A stretch of DNA of 64,000 bases from Pistricoccus aurantiacus (GTDB lineage: Bacteria > Pseudomonadota > Gammaproteobacteria > Pseudomonadales > Halomonadaceae): assembly GCF_007954585.1 (NCBI RefSeq), contig NZ_CP042382.1, forward strand, positions 2,666,001 through 2,730,000. Direction: 5' to 3'. The notes under the pieces are model-generated. The model saw only the letters and a list, made by a program, of their open reading frames with translations. It had not been told where the DNA came from and searched no databases. Both the position numbers and the translations under genes were made by a program. This document shows, piece after piece, positions 37,988 to 48,228 of the stretch. How positions within the stretch are numbered: position 1 is the first letter of the stretch; every line of letters begins with the position of its first letter.

Positions 37988-38105
37988 GCAACCCCGTTCG
38001 TGTCCTTTCTCGCTATTTGCCGTGTGTCCGCATTTCCCCTCACCGTCGTGACCGACTCGGCTTGCTGTTTTCTTGTCGATATTCCGCACTATTGCAACCT
38101 TATCC

Positions 38106-38133
38106 CTTGTAAATCCCCGCTGTGCCCCCACTA
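38106..38133 (+). promoter_or_regulatory. Possible sigma-32 promoter of tig
   Basis: CTTGTAA (38106-38112) and CCCCACTA (38126-38133) stand 13 bases apart, near the heat-shock consensus CTTGAAA / CCCCATnT. The leader to tig would be about 95 bases. The match is imperfect, so this is only a candidate. Confidence 0.3.
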
Positions 38134-38236
38134 CCTGGCAGTATCGCGCTTGCCAGCGCAGGCCAGGATTCTTAGAATTGCTCTCTTGAGCTTTTTACGC
38201 ATTCAACAGAACGCCCCAGTCGGTAGAGGACTATTC

Positions 38237-39598
38237 ATGCAAGTTTCCGTCGAAACGACCTCCCAGATCGAGCGCCGTGTCAAGGTTCAGGTGCCGGCCC
38301 AAGAGGTTGACCAAGCCGTGGTGGCCCGTCTCAAGGACACTGCCAAGAACGTTCGCTTGAACGGCTTTCGTCAAGGCAAGGTGCCCATGGCGGTAGTTCG
38401 CCAGCGCTTTGGTCGCGACGTGCGCAACGAAGTGGTGGGCGAAGTAATGCGTGAGCGCTATGTCCAGGCGATCACTCAGGAAAGCTTGAATCCCGCGGGC
38501 TACCCGCATATCGAGCCGCTGGTCAATGAGTCCGGCAAGGATCTCGAGTTCGTTGCGGTGCTTGAAATCTATCCCGAAATTGAACTGAAGGGTATCGAGG
38601 GTGTGGACGTCGAGCGTCCCCAGGTCGAGATCAGTGACGCGGACGTGGATCAGATGATCGAAACCCTGCGCAAGCAGCATGCTTCCTGGCAGGAAGTCGA
38701 TCGCGCTGCGCAGGATGGCGATCGGATTACCATCGATTTCCAGGGTTTCCTGGGGGATGAGCCCTTTGAAGGCGGCAGCGCGGAAGGACACGATCTGGTA
38801 TTGGGTTCCAATAGTTTGATTCCTGGCTTCGAGGAACAGTTGGTGGGTGCCAAGGCGGGTGACGAGCCACGCATTGACGTTACCTTCCCCGAGGATTACC
38901 AGGCGGAGCATCTTGCCGGCCAGGAAGCGACCTTCGAGATCAAGGTGCACAAGGTCAGCGCTCAGGAACTCGCCGAACTGGATGAGGAATTCATCAAACA
39001 GTTCGGTGTCGAAGAAGGTGGCATTGAAGCGTTTCGCGCCGAGGTGACCAAGAACATGCAGCGCGAGGCGGCTCAAGCCGTCGACAATCGTGTCAAGCAG
39101 CAGGTGCTCGAAGCCCTCAAGAACGCGAATGACATCGATGTTCCGCAGGCATTGATCGACCAGGAGTGCGAGGGGCTCAAGCGTCAGGCCGCTCAGCAGT
39201 TCGGCATGGGCGAGGATTTTGATGTATCACAGTTGCCTAACGAGCTCTTCGCCGAGCAGGCCAAAAGCCGCGTGCAGGTCGGTCTGCTGCTGGCGGAGGT
39301 CATAAAGGCCCACGAAATCGACGCCGATGACGAAGAAACCAAGGCCAAAGTAGAGGAATTGGCCCAGCAGTATCAAGAACCCCAGCAGGTGGTCGATCAT
39401 TATATGGGCAACGACCAGCTCAAGAATCAGGTCAAGTCGGCGATTCTCGAGGAAAAGGCCGTCGACAAGCTGCTCGAGCAGGCCAATGTCAGCGATGTCG
39501 AGATGAGCTATGAAGAGCTGCTCAAGGCCGCCCAGCAGCAAAACGAGGAAGATAAGGAGGAAGAAGAGGCGGCCCAGGAAGAAACCGATAAATCCTGA
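38237..39598 (+). CDS. tig: Trigger factor
   Basis: 453 residues from the ATG at 38237 (AGAGGA 6 bases upstream). The ribosome-binding motif [13 protein letters not shown] lies at about 43-55, followed by the FKBP-type prolyl isomerase domain ([49 protein letters not shown]) and the helical chaperone arms. The last 25 residues are strongly acidic. It binds nascent chains at the ribosome exit. Head of the tig-clpP-clpX-lon block. Confidence 0.98.
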   Translation: MQVSVETTSQIERRVKVQVPAQEVDQAVVARLKDTAKNVRLNGFRQGKVPMAVVRQRFGRDVRNEVVGEVMRERYVQAITQESLNPAGYPHIEPLVNESGKDLEFVAVLEIYPEIELKGIEGVDVERPQVEISDADVDQMIETLRKQHASWQEVDRAAQDGDRITIDFQGFLGDEPFEGGSAEGHDLVLGSNSLIPGFEEQLVGAKAGDEPRIDVTFPEDYQAEHLAGQEATFEIKVHKVSAQELAELDEEFIKQFGVEEGGIEAFRAEVTKNMQREAAQAVDNRVKQQVLEALKNANDIDVPQALIDQECEGLKRQAAQQFGMGEDFDVSQLPNELFAEQAKSRVQVGLLLAEVIKAHEIDADDEETKAKVEELAQQYQEPQQVVDHYMGNDQLKNQVKSAILEEKAVDKLLEQANVSDVEMSYEELLKAAQQQNEEDKEEEEAAQEETDKS

Positions 39599-39616
39599 GG
39601 CGAGTCAATTCTTTTC

Positions 39617-39651
39617 AACCCGGCCTGTCTCGATTCGTCGAAGGTCGGGTT
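39617..39651 (+). terminator. Weak hairpin terminator after tig
   Basis: AACCCGGCCT pairs with AGGTCGGGTT (one G-T pair) over a 15-base loop; only two or three T residues follow. It may attenuate rather than stop tig transcription before clpP. Confidence 0.45.
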
Positions 39652-39714
39652 TGCCTTCCTCAAGCCGTCCTTCCCAGGGCGCTATTCAGTCATCGCATTA
39701 AAGGACGTCAACAG

Positions 39715-40335
39715 ATGGGCAACGAGTTCGATATTCAAGCCGCCGGCGGCCTGGTACCGATGGTGGTGGAGCAGAGCGCACGAGGCGAGCGCGCCTATGA
39801 TATCTATTCGCGTCTGCTCAAGGAGCGAGTCATCTTTCTGGTGGGGCCAGTGGAAGACTACATGGCCAACCTGGTGGTCGCTCAGCTCTTGTTTCTGGAA
39901 TCCGAGAATCCGGACAAGGATATTCATCTTTATATCAATTCTCCCGGCGGCTCGGTAACCGCAGGCATGTCGATCTATGACACCATGCAGTTTGTCAGGC
40001 CGGACATTTCCACCCTATGCATTGGCCAGGCGGCAAGCATGGGCGCATTGCTGCTGGCCGGCGGCGCCGCCAACAAGCGTTATTGCCTGCCTAATTCGCG
40101 AATGATGATTCATCAGCCCTTGGGGGGCTATCAGGGTCAGGCCTCGGATATCGAGATTCATACCAGGGAAATCCTGAGTATTCGCCACAAGCTCAACCAG
40201 ATTCTGGCGCACCATACCGGACAAGACATAGAGACTATTTCAAAGGATACGGATCGCGATAACTTCATGAACGGGGCTCAGGCAGCCGAATATGGTTTGA
40301 TCGATGCTGTACTGGATAAACGTCCAACATCCTGA
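39715..40335 (+). CDS. clpP: ATP-dependent Clp protease proteolytic subunit
   Basis: 206 residues. The Ser protease triad is Ser108 (GQAASMGA), His133 (MMIHQPLGG) and Asp182 (DRDNFM), all present. [12 protein letters not shown] forms the oxyanion and substrate strand. Fourteen subunits form the barrel that works with ClpX, encoded next, or ClpA. The N-terminal residues before about 14 are probably removed by self-cleavage. Confidence 0.98.
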   Translation: MGNEFDIQAAGGLVPMVVEQSARGERAYDIYSRLLKERVIFLVGPVEDYMANLVVAQLLFLESENPDKDIHLYINSPGGSVTAGMSIYDTMQFVRPDISTLCIGQAASMGALLLAGGAANKRYCLPNSRMMIHQPLGGYQGQASDIEIHTREILSIRHKLNQILAHHTGQDIETISKDTDRDNFMNGAQAAEYGLIDAVLDKRPTS

Positions 40336-40423
40336 TAGCGTGAAAGCAAGTTTCTAGCTACGTCTCTAACTACGATTGATAACTCAGGCGGCTCTGCGCC
40401 GCCATCCGTCAAGAGGTACGCGA

Positions 40424-41704
40424 ATGGCCGACGGCAAAAGCAAAGACGAAAGCGGCAAGCTGCTGTACTGCTCGTTCTGCGGCAAGAACCAGAACGAAGT
40501 GCGCAAGCTGATCGCTGGACCCTCCGTCTATATCTGCGATGAATGCGTCGATCTATGCAACGACATCATTCGTGAAGAAGTGACCGAGGCCGAGGCCGAG
40601 GGAGACGAGGATCGCCTGCCGGCGCCTCGGGAGATCCGCCACACCCTCGATGATTACGTCATTGGGCAGGATCGCGCCAAGATGGTGCTGTCCGTTGCCG
40701 TATACAACCACTACAAGCGGTTGCGTGCGGAGGTGAAAAACGATGAAGTTGAGCTCAGCAAGTCGAACATTCTGCTGATCGGTCCCACCGGAAGCGGCAA
40801 GACGCTGCTTGCAGAGACTCTCGCGCGTCTGCTCAATGTGCCTTTCACCATCGCCGATGCGACGACTCTGACCGAAGCGGGCTACGTCGGCGAGGATGTG
40901 GAAAACATCATTCAGAAGCTGCTGCAGAAATGCGACTACGACGTCGAGAAAGCGCAGAAAGGTATCGTCTATATCGACGAGATCGACAAGATTTCGCGCA
41001 AGTCCGACAATCCTTCCATTACCCGTGATGTTTCCGGTGAGGGGGTTCAGCAGGCGCTTCTCAAGCTGATCGAAGGTACCACCGCTTCGGTACCGCCTCA
41101 GGGCGGGCGCAAGCATCCCCAGCAGGAATTTCTGCAGGTGGATACTGGCAACATCCTGTTCATCGTGGGCGGCGCCTTTGCCGGCCTGGAAAAGGTCATC
41201 CGCGATCGCTCGGAAAAAGGCGGCATCGGTTTTAGCGCCACGGTGAAAAGCAAGGATACAAGCAAGGGTATCGGCGACATCCTGACCGGCGTCGAACCGG
41301 AAGATCTGGTCAAGTTCGGATTGATTCCCGAGTTCGTCGGCCGCCTGCCGGTCATCGCCACCCTGACGGAGCTGACCGAGGATGCGCTGGTCCAGATCCT
41401 TACCCAGCCGAAGAACTCGCTGATCAAGCAATACGCCAAACTGTTCGAGATGGAAGGCGTCGAGCTCGATTTCCGCGAGGATGCCCTGCGCGCCGTGGCG
41501 ACCAGGGCGATGACGCGCAAGACGGGCGCCCGCGGCCTGCGCTCGATTCTCGAGTCCGTGCTGCTGGACACCATGTACGAAATTCCTTCCCTAGAAGGTG
41601 TGTCGAAAGTGGTTATCGATGAATCCGTCATTGCCGGCGAAAGCGAACCGCTGTTGATCTATTCCCATCAGGAAAACAGCAAGGTCGCCAACAAGAGCGG
41701 TTGA
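40424..41704 (+). CDS. clpX: Clp protease ATPase subunit ClpX
   Basis: 426 residues from the ATG at 40424 (AAGAGG upstream). The N-terminal zinc-binding domain has CSFCGK and CDECVDLC; the AAA+ core has Walker A GPTGSGKT, Walker [10 protein letters not shown] and the pore loop GYVGED. ClpX unfolds substrates such as ssrA-tagged proteins into ClpP. It is separated from clpP by 88 bases that contain a GGCGGC/GCCGCC hairpin without a T-run. A strong terminator follows. Confidence 0.98.
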   Translation: MADGKSKDESGKLLYCSFCGKNQNEVRKLIAGPSVYICDECVDLCNDIIREEVTEAEAEGDEDRLPAPREIRHTLDDYVIGQDRAKMVLSVAVYNHYKRLRAEVKNDEVELSKSNILLIGPTGSGKTLLAETLARLLNVPFTIADATTLTEAGYVGEDVENIIQKLLQKCDYDVEKAQKGIVYIDEIDKISRKSDNPSITRDVSGEGVQQALLKLIEGTTASVPPQGGRKHPQQEFLQVDTGNILFIVGGAFAGLEKVIRDRSEKGGIGFSATVKSKDTSKGIGDILTGVEPEDLVKFGLIPEFVGRLPVIATLTELTEDALVQILTQPKNSLIKQYAKLFEMEGVELDFREDALRAVATRAMTRKTGARGLRSILESVLLDTMYEIPSLEGVSKVVIDESVIAGESEPLLIYSHQENSKVANKSG

Positions 41705-41720
41705 TGGCACCCGCAGTATA

Positions 41721-41749
41721 AAAAGGGGCCGCGCCTGCGGCCCTTTTTT
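41721..41749 (+). terminator. Intrinsic terminator after clpX
   Basis: AAAAGGGGCCGC pairs with GCGGCCCTTTTT (one G-T pair) around the tetraloop GCCT, then a T-run. Confidence 0.9.
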
Positions 41750-41797
41750 CATGGCACGATTGGTTCATGACATGAATAGTCATATCCTGGGTAAGCG

Positions 41798-41826
41798 CTT
41801 GGAATGCACCGCCTGTGCCCCCATCA
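41798..41826 (+). promoter_or_regulatory. Sigma-32 heat-shock promoter of lon
   Basis: CTTGGAA (41798-41804) and CCCCATCA (41819-41826) with a 14-base spacer match the sigma-32 consensus CTTGAAA-N13-15-CCCCATnT at nearly every position. lon is a known heat-shock gene in enteric bacteria. It lies 34 bases before the lon start. Confidence 0.78.
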
Positions 41827-41860
41827 CATGACCAATCCCTGATTGTGAGGAATCTCTGCG

Positions 41861-44269
41861 ATGCAGCAGAAAGCTGAACAGACCTTTAGTCTGCCTTTAT
41901 TGCCGCTGCGCGATGTCGTGGTATATCCACAGATGGTCATTCCTTTGTTCGTGGGGCGCGAGAAATCGATTCAAGCCCTCGATGCCGCCATGAATACGGA
42001 CAAGCGCGTGCTGCTGGTGGCCCAGCGTGAGGCAGGCCACGATGATCCCGAAGGTATCGATCTGTTTTCCGTAGGTACCGTCGCGGAAATCATGCAACTG
42101 CTCAAGCTGCCGGACGGTACCGTCAAGGTCTTGATCGAAGGCGCCGCGCGAGTCGACGTCGGTTCGATCAAGATGGCCGAAGCGGGCTACAGCCTTGCCG
42201 AGGTAGTGCTGCGAAACAGTGAGCCTCTGTCCGAGCGCGAACAGGAATCCCTGGTGCGTGTCCTGCTCAATCAGTTCGAGCAGTACGTCAAGCTATCCAA
42301 GAAAGTCCCCAACGAGGTGCTCAATTCTCTTTCCGGTATCGAGGATCCCAGCCGTCTGGTGGATACCATCTGTGCGCACTTGTCCCTCAAGATCGACGAT
42401 AAGCAGCAGTTGCTGGAAATGGATCGCGTGCGGGATCGCATCGAGCATCTGATGGCCCTGATCGAGTCCGAAATCGACCTTCTGCAGGTGGAAAAGCGGA
42501 TTCGCGTACGGGTCAAGGAACAGATGGAGAAGTCCCAGCGCGAGTATTATCTCAACGAACAGATGAAAGCCATCCAGAAGGAAATGGGTGAGCTCGACGA
42601 CGTTCCCAACGAGGCGGAGAAGTACGAGCAGGCGATCAAGGCCGCCGGCATGCCCAAGGAGGCGCAGGACAAGGCCAACCAGGAGCTGGCCAAGCTCAAG
42701 ATGATGGCGCCGAGTTCCGCGGAAGCCACCGTCGTGCGCTCCTATCTGGATTGGCTGGTGGCGGTACCTTGGAAAAAACGCACCCGGGTCAAGCATGATC
42801 TGGCGCGTGCCGCTGAGGTGCTGGACGAGGATCACTATGGCCTGGAAGAAGTCAAGGAGCGTATTCTCGAGTATCTGGCGGTCCAGAAGCGGGTCAAGAA
42901 ACTCAAGGGGCCGGTACTTTGTCTGGTGGGGCCGCCCGGGGTCGGCAAGACTTCCCTGGGTCAGTCGATCGCTCGTGCGACCAATCGCAAGTACGTGCGT
43001 CTGGCTCTTGGCGGAGTACGAGATGAATCCGAGATTCGCGGGCACCGACGTACCTATATCGGCTCGCTGCCGGGCAAGATGGTGCAGCGGATGAGCAAGG
43101 CGGGGGTAAAGAACCCGCTGTTCCTGCTGGATGAAGTCGACAAGATCGGTATGGATCATCGTGGTGATCCGGCATCGGCACTGCTGGAAGTGCTCGACCC
43201 GGAGCAGAACGACAAGTTCAGCGATCATTATCTCGAGCTGGACTATGATCTGTCCGAAACCATGTTCATCTGTACCGCCAACTCGATGAATATTCCTGGC
43301 CCCTTGCTGGATCGTATGGAGATCATTCGTCTGCCGGGCTACACGGAAGATGAAAAACTGGCGATCGCCAAGCGGTATCTGGTGCCCAAGCAACTCAAGG
43401 CCAATGGCCTCAAGGATGACGAGCTCACGTTCAGCGACGCTTCGCTGCTGGAATTGATCCGATACTACAGCCGGGAAGCCGGGGTGCGTGAGCTGGAACG
43501 TCAGATCGCCAAGGTCTGCCGCAAGGTATTGCGCAAACGCCTGGAAATTCAGGGCAAGGAAGGCGCGCAGGCGCCTCAGACCCTAGCGGCGGAAGATATC
43601 GAAACCCATGCCGGTGTGCGGCGTTACAGCTATGGGCTGGCGGATCGGGAAAACCAGGTGGGCCGCGTGACCGGGCTTGCCTGGACTTCCGTGGGCGGGG
43701 AACTGCTCAATATCGAGTCCGTGGTCACGCCGGGCAAAGGGCGTATCAACAAGACCGGCTCCCTTGGCGACGTGATGAAAGAATCCGTCAGCGCCGCTCA
43801 CACCGTGGTACGCGCGCGGGCGCTATCTCTGGGTATTGATCCGGAGCGCTTCGAGAAGGAAGATCTGCATATTCACGTGCCGGAAGGGGCGACCCCCAAG
43901 GATGGCCCCAGTGCCGGCATCGCCATGGTGACGGCGATGGTCTCCGCCTATACGGGGCGCCCGGTGCGCTGCGACGTTGCCATGACCGGCGAAGTCAATC
44001 TGCGTGGTGAGGTCATGCCTATCGGCGGGCTGAAGGAGAAATTGCTGGCAGCCAGGCGGGGTGGTATAAAGACGGTCCTCATTCCCGAGGAGAATCGTCG
44101 CGACCTCAAGGAAGTGCCGGATAACATCAAGGATGCGCTGGAGATCAAGCCAATGGCTTGGATAGACGAAGTGCTCGATGCTATTTTAGTCACGAACACC
44201 GATGCGCAAACTGACGAAAAGCGATCCGAAGACACCGCTCCAGTACAAACAATGGTCAGTACGCATTGA
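41861..44269 (+). CDS. lon: ATP-dependent protease Lon
   Basis: 802 residues. N-terminal substrate domain (LPLLPLRDVVVYPQMVIPLFVGREKS), coiled coil, AAA+ domain with Walker A GPPGVGKTSLG and Walker B LFLLDEVDKI, and the C-terminal Ser-Lys protease with Ser684 in DGPSAGIAM and the Lys about 43 residues on. It degrades damaged and regulatory proteins such as SulA. The last 25 residues are a Thr/Asp/Glu-rich tail. Own heat-shock promoter and own terminator. Confidence 0.98.
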   Translation: MQQKAEQTFSLPLLPLRDVVVYPQMVIPLFVGREKSIQALDAAMNTDKRVLLVAQREAGHDDPEGIDLFSVGTVAEIMQLLKLPDGTVKVLIEGAARVDVGSIKMAEAGYSLAEVVLRNSEPLSEREQESLVRVLLNQFEQYVKLSKKVPNEVLNSLSGIEDPSRLVDTICAHLSLKIDDKQQLLEMDRVRDRIEHLMALIESEIDLLQVEKRIRVRVKEQMEKSQREYYLNEQMKAIQKEMGELDDVPNEAEKYEQAIKAAGMPKEAQDKANQELAKLKMMAPSSAEATVVRSYLDWLVAVPWKKRTRVKHDLARAAEVLDEDHYGLEEVKERILEYLAVQKRVKKLKGPVLCLVGPPGVGKTSLGQSIARATNRKYVRLALGGVRDESEIRGHRRTYIGSLPGKMVQRMSKAGVKNPLFLLDEVDKIGMDHRGDPASALLEVLDPEQNDKFSDHYLELDYDLSETMFICTANSMNIPGPLLDRMEIIRLPGYTEDEKLAIAKRYLVPKQLKANGLKDDELTFSDASLLELIRYYSREAGVRELERQIAKVCRKVLRKRLEIQGKEGAQAPQTLAAEDIETHAGVRRYSYGLADRENQVGRVTGLAWTSVGGELLNIESVVTPGKGRINKTGSLGDVMKESVSAAHTVVRARALSLGIDPERFEKEDLHIHVPEGATPKDGPSAGIAMVTAMVSAYTGRPVRCDVAMTGEVNLRGEVMPIGGLKEKLLAARRGGIKTVLIPEENRRDLKEVPDNIKDALEIKPMAWIDEVLDAILVTNTDAQTDEKRSEDTAPVQTMVSTH

Positions 44270-44283
44270 CTACAATAGAGAAT

Positions 44284-44309
44284 CATGCCAAGGGTGAAAC
44301 CTTGGCATG
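44284..44309 (+). terminator. Hairpin terminator after lon
   Basis: A perfect 10-bp stem CATGCCAAGG/CCTTGGCATG with the loop GTGAAA, 14 bases after the lon stop. The following T-run is short and interrupted. Confidence 0.7.
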
Positions 44310-44333
44310 CCGGGGTTTTCGGCAGGTATTAGC

Positions 44334-44363
44334 TTGACAGTACTTTTGCTTGATTGCTATAAA
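44334..44363 (+). promoter_or_regulatory. Sigma-70 promoter of hupB
   Basis: A consensus TTGACA (44334-44339) and TATAAA (44358-44363) with 18 bases between. The leader to the GTG of hupB is about 75 bases and A/T-rich. Confidence 0.75.
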
Positions 44364-44445
44364 AGGCACACTGATACAATCGCATAAGACGTTAATAAGT
44401 CGTTGTCGATTTTCAGTCATTTTCGTTATATTTAAGGGGTGAAGA

Positions 44446-44718
44446 GTGAACAAATCCGAGCTGATCGAAGCTATCGCCGCATCCGCGGACATTCCCAAGG
44501 CCGCCGCCAGCCGTGCTCTCGACGCCATGGTAGATAGCGTTACCGAAACCCTCAAAAAGGGCGACAGTGTCTCACTGGTGGGGTTTGGTACTTTTTCCGT
44601 CAAAGAGCGTGCCGCGCGTACCGGTCGTAACCCTCAGACCGGTAAGCCGATCCAGATCAGTGCCGCCAAGGTACCCAGCTTCAAGGCGGGTAAAGCGCTC
44701 AAGGACTCGGTCAACTAA
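44446..44718 (+). CDS. hupB: DNA-binding protein HU-beta
   Basis: 90 residues from a GTG at 44446 with AAGGGG upstream. The HU fold and signature [26 protein letters not shown] are complete, including the intercalating Pro in RNPQTG. HU bends and compacts DNA as a dimer. Position after lon and before ppiD is conserved in this class. Confidence 0.98.
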   Translation: MNKSELIEAIAASADIPKAAASRALDAMVDSVTETLKKGDSVSLVGFGTFSVKERAARTGRNPQTGKPIQISAAKVPSFKAGKALKDSVN

Positions 44719-44864
44719 GCGAGTCGCTCGAGCGAATCGGCTACGTGGATCAACGACACGTAAGCCAAGTAGATCGAGGGTATCGAGGACGGTATCGGTG
44801 AGTGTCATTGATTCACTTTATCGCCGTTGCATCAAGGCCTCGGCGATATGAAACCCTTGTCATC

Positions 44865-44895
44865 AGGCGCATCGTTCAAGCGGTGCGCCTTTTTC
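44865..44895 (+). terminator. Intrinsic terminator between hupB and ppiD
   Basis: AGGCGCATCG pairs with CGGTGCGCCT (one T-G pair) around the loop TTCAAG and runs into TTTTTC. It lies 147 bases after hupB and 25 bases before the ppiD start, so it may also attenuate entry into ppiD. Confidence 0.82.
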
Positions 44896-44919
44896 ATGTC
44901 ATTTTCCTCCGAGGCCAGC

Positions 44920-46740
44920 ATGCTGCAGAGTATTCGGAATCGCGCCAGCAGTTGGGGCGCCAAGATCATTATTGGAGCCATCGTGGTGACGCTGTCGCTG
45001 TTCGGCGTCGAGTCGCTGGTAGGGCTCTTCTCCGGCGGCGGCGATGAGGTCGCCAAGGTCAATGGTGAAGCGATTACCCGTCAGCAAGTCGAGCTGGAGG
45101 TGCAGCGAGCCATTCGCAGCGGTCAGGTGCCGGCGGACCAGGAGCGTCAACTGCGCCGTCAGGTACTCGATGATCTGATCGACAGAATGCTGATCGACCA
45201 GTATGTCGACGAGGGCGGCTTTCACGTATCCGACGATCAGCTCGATCAGCTGATCGTCACCCTGCCGGAGTTTCAGGATCAGGACGGACGCTTCTCCACG
45301 GAACTGTTCCGCAACCGCCTGGCAAGCGCCGGGTTCACCCCCGTCGCTTTTCGCCAGCAGCTGCGGGTGGACGTGCAGCGTCAACAGCTGCAGCAGGGTC
45401 TGGCGGCTAGCGCCTTCAGTCTGGCCAGTGAAGCCGAGCGCCTGGCGACACTGCAAGGCCAGCAGCGCAGTTTCCGTTATCACCTGCTCACGGAGCAGGA
45501 CCTGGACGCCGCCCCGGACGTCAGTGCAGCGGACCTCGAAAGTTACTATCAAGCGCACCGTGATGACTATCAGCGACCGGAACAGGTCAAGCTCAACTAT
45601 GTGATCGTCGACCGTCAGACTATGGCGGAAACCATGGATGTTGATGAACAAGCCCTGCGCGAACGTTATGCCGAGCGCGCCGCCAATGCGGAGCGGCGGG
45701 TATCCCATATCATGGTGACTTTCGGCGATGAACGCAGCAAGGAGCAGGCCAGAGAGCGTCTGGAGCAGGTTCGGGAAAGACTGGCTCAAGGCGATGAATT
45801 CGCCGATCTGGCCGAAGAGTTTTCCGACGACACCTCCACCAGCGGTGGAGGTGGCGATCTCGGCGTGATCAGTCGCGGCTTCTTTGGCGAGGAATTCGAG
45901 AACGCGGCCTTTTCCCTGGACAAAGGCCAGGTGTCCAATATCGTCGAGACGGATAACGGCTTGCATCTGTTGAAAGTGACGGATGTCGAGCTGCCCCCCT
46001 TCGAGGAACTGCGCGACAGCTTGCGTGAGGAAGCCGCTCTGGCCGCCTCCAAGGACGAGTTCAACGAACGGGTGCAGCGGCTGATCGACGAAAGTTTCGC
46101 CGCGGATGACTTGCAGAGCGTCGCGGACAGCGTCGGCGTCGAGCTGCAGAAGAGTGACTGGGTCTCTCGAGACGTGAATCGGGGCGTGCTTTCCGAGCCC
46201 GGCGTCATGCAGGCCGCCTTCGATAAAGAAGTGCTCGAAGACGGCTATAACAGCGAAGTGATCGAGCTCGACGAGGATCGTCGAATGGTGCTGCGTGTGG
46301 CAGAGCAGCGTCCGGCGACTGCCCTGGCCTTCGAGGAGGTCGAGGATCGGGTGCGCCAGGCGGTGCTCGCGGAAAAACGCCGTCAGGCGTTGATGGCGCT
46401 AGCGGATTCGCGTCTCGAGGCGCTGCGGGATGGCGAGACACCGGAGATCGACTGGCAGAGTATTACCGGCGCGACGCGCCAGAATGCCGAAGCACCGCGG
46501 TTCGTCGCCGAAGCCGCTTTTCGCTTGCCGGCACCGGCGAACGACGACCAGACGATTTACGGCGAGGCCGTAGGAGATCAGGGGGTCGCCCTGGTCGCCC
46601 TGGACGAAGTCAGCCAGGGGGAGGTGAATAGTGAAACCGTCACCGGCGTGAGTCGTCTAGTGGAGCGTCTTCGGGCCCAGATCGCCATCGCCGGTTTGCA
46701 GGAGTATCTGCGCGAGGAAGCCAGGATCAAGCGGCTCTGA
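44920..46740 (+). CDS. ppiD: Periplasmic folding chaperone PpiD
   Basis: 606 residues from the ATG at 44920; an ATG eight codons upstream is possible. An N-terminal membrane anchor (IIIGAIVVTLSLFGVESLVGLF) is followed by a SurA-like chaperone region and a parvulin domain (RRVSHIMVTFGDERSKEQARERLEQ...DLGVISRGFFGEEFENAAFSLDKGQVSNIVETDNGLHLLKV). It sits at the SecYEG exit and helps exported proteins fold; parvulin activity is weak or absent in E. coli PpiD. Confidence 0.95.
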   Translation: MLQSIRNRASSWGAKIIIGAIVVTLSLFGVESLVGLFSGGGDEVAKVNGEAITRQQVELEVQRAIRSGQVPADQERQLRRQVLDDLIDRMLIDQYVDEGGFHVSDDQLDQLIVTLPEFQDQDGRFSTELFRNRLASAGFTPVAFRQQLRVDVQRQQLQQGLAASAFSLASEAERLATLQGQQRSFRYHLLTEQDLDAAPDVSAADLESYYQAHRDDYQRPEQVKLNYVIVDRQTMAETMDVDEQALRERYAERAANAERRVSHIMVTFGDERSKEQARERLEQVRERLAQGDEFADLAEEFSDDTSTSGGGGDLGVISRGFFGEEFENAAFSLDKGQVSNIVETDNGLHLLKVTDVELPPFEELRDSLREEAALAASKDEFNERVQRLIDESFAADDLQSVADSVGVELQKSDWVSRDVNRGVLSEPGVMQAAFDKEVLEDGYNSEVIELDEDRRMVLRVAEQRPATALAFEEVEDRVRQAVLAEKRRQALMALADSRLEALRDGETPEIDWQSITGATRQNAEAPRFVAEAAFRLPAPANDDQTIYGEAVGDQGVALVALDEVSQGEVNSETVTGVSRLVERLRAQIAIAGLQEYLREEARIKRL

Positions 46741-46765
46741 TTCACAGATTTTCTGCTCAATTACT

Positions 46766-46787
46766 GAGCCCGCGATATTGCGGGTTC
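46766..46787. terminator. Hairpin between convergent ppiD and lpxH
   Basis: GAGCCCGC pairs with GCGGGTTC (one G-T pair) around GATATT, between two convergent genes. No T-run on either side, so termination strength is uncertain. Confidence 0.45.
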
Positions 46788-46798
46788 AATGATAAGAA

Positions 46799-47566
46799 TC
46801 AGACGGTAAGGGAAAACGATTGCAAGCGCGGGGCCTTGCCGTCCGCGATCAGGATTTCCCAGCCTTGGTCCGGACGCCAATCCCCCAGCACAAAGCGCTT
46901 GGCCGGTTTGCCGTCGAGTTGCAGTTCGTGCACCGCCGGACGATGCGTATGGCCGTGGATCAAAATGTCCACCCCGTGCTCGACCATGGTTCTGCGCACC
47001 TCATCCTCGGTCACGTCCATGATGTCTTCGGGCTTGTTGGAGTTGGACTCACCGGACTGGTTGCGTAACTGCTGAGCCAATTGGAGACGCTCTTCCAGCG
47101 GCATGGCGAGAATCTGCTGCTGCCAGGCGGGATTGCGCGCCTGGGCACGAAACTGCATATAGGCTTCGTCCCGGGTGCACAGGCTGTCGCCATGCATCAG
47201 CAGCAGAGGTTGGCCATCACAGTGGATAAGCGAAGGGTCCTCGAGCAGGGTCCCGCCACAGGCCTCGGCGAAGCGCTCCCCCAACAGGAAATCCCGGTTG
47301 CCGTGCATCAGGTATAGCCGAGTGCTGTTCTTGGTCAGCTTCCTGAGGCGCTCAGCCACCTGGCGGGCAAGCGCCGCCAGGGCCAACGCCTGGGGGTGGT
47401 CGACGTCGATATCGAGGATATCGTCACCAATCCATGCTTCGAAAAAATCCCCCAGGATATACAGGGCTTCCGCCTGACTTGCCTGCCGCTCGAGATAATT
47501 CAGGAAGCCGGCGGCAATAGCCGGCTGACCGGGATGAAGGTGAAGATCGGAAATCAGTCGGATCAT
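46799..47566 (-). CDS. lpxH: UDP-2,3-diacylglucosamine diphosphatase LpxH
   Basis: 255 residues, calcineurin-like phosphoesterase that forms lipid X in lipid A synthesis at the inner face of the inner membrane. Metal motifs: SDLHLH, GDFFEAW, HGNRDF, MHGDSL, and GHTHRP. A Ser/Asn-rich insert ([13 protein letters not shown], about 170-182) is seen. The start overlaps the ppiB stop by 4 bases, giving translational coupling. Confidence 0.95.
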   Translation of the reverse strand: MIRLISDLHLHPGQPAIAAGFLNYLERQASQAEALYILGDFFEAWIGDDILDIDVDHPQALALAALARQVAERLRKLTKNSTRLYLMHGNRDFLLGERFAEACGGTLLEDPSLIHCDGQPLLLMHGDSLCTRDEAYMQFRAQARNPAWQQQILAMPLEERLQLAQQLRNQSGESNSNKPEDIMDVTEDEVRRTMVEHGVDILIHGHTHRPAVHELQLDGKPAKRFVLGDWRPDQGWEILIADGKAPRLQSFSLTV

Positions 47567-48084
47567 GAATCCCCGCTTTCTTCCTGAGCATCTTCCTCAA
47601 TGAAAGCCTTCTCGATCACCACGTCCTCCGTCGGGACGTCCGCGTGCATGCCGCGACGGGTGGTGGCGACGTTCTCGATCCTTTCCACCACGTCCATGCC
47701 CTCGACGACCTCACCGAAAACCGTATAGCCCCAGCCTTGGATATTCTTGCCACGGTGGTTGAGGAAATCATTGTCTCCGACGTTGATAAAGAACTGGGCG
47801 GTGGCGGAGTGCGGATCCTGAGTCCGAGCCATGGCGACGCTGCCCTTTGTGTTCTTGAGGCCGTTGTCTGCTTCGTTTTCCACCGATGCCCGGGTGCCTT
47901 TCTGCTCGAAATCCGTATCGAAGCCGCCCCCCTGGATCATGAAACCCTTGATGACCCGGTGGAACAGGGTGCCGTCATAATGGCCGTCGCGCACGTACTG
48001 GCGAAAGTTCTCCACGGTCTTGGGAGCTTTTTCTTCATTCAGGCGCAGGATGATATCGCCAAAATTGGTCTGTAGAACGATCAT
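47563..48084 (-). CDS. ppiB: Cytoplasmic peptidyl-prolyl isomerase B
   Basis: 173 residues, cyclophilin. Catalytic residues lie in [16 protein letters not shown] and [16 protein letters not shown]. No signal peptide, so cytoplasmic. A short acidic tail follows the fold. The gene order ppiB-lpxH, divergent from the aminoacyl-tRNA synthetase genes, occurs in E. coli too (there next to cysS). Confidence 0.96.
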   Translation of the reverse strand: MIVLQTNFGDIILRLNEEKAPKTVENFRQYVRDGHYDGTLFHRVIKGFMIQGGGFDTDFEQKGTRASVENEADNGLKNTKGSVAMARTQDPHSATAQFFINVGDNDFLNHRGKNIQGWGYTVFGEVVEGMDVVERIENVATTRRGMHADVPTEDVVIEKAFIEEDAQEESGDS

Positions 48085-48116
48085 GGTAGTCTCGCGATGG
48101 ATAAAGAGTGGGCGTC

Positions 48117-48147
48117 TTGGCTTCGCAGGACGCGCTCACGCTATAAT
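48117..48147 (+). promoter_or_regulatory. Candidate promoter of glnS-cysS
   Basis: A consensus -10 TATAAT at 48142-48147 lies 82 bases before the glnS ATG. The best -35 is TTGGCT at 48117-48122, spaced by 19 bases, which is long; the -10 box is the stronger evidence. Confidence 0.5.
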
Positions 48148-48228
48148 AACGGTTTTGCCACCCGGCGCGTAGCTCCACAGCCTTACGCCAACCAGCGGCG
48201 CATCCATCACGAGGTTCCCACAATCCCC

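Noticed and set aside
40387-40403. GGCGGC/GCCGCC hairpin between clpP and clpX as a terminator
   Set aside because: No T-run follows and clpP-clpX are normally cotranscribed; at most it attenuates or stabilises RNA.
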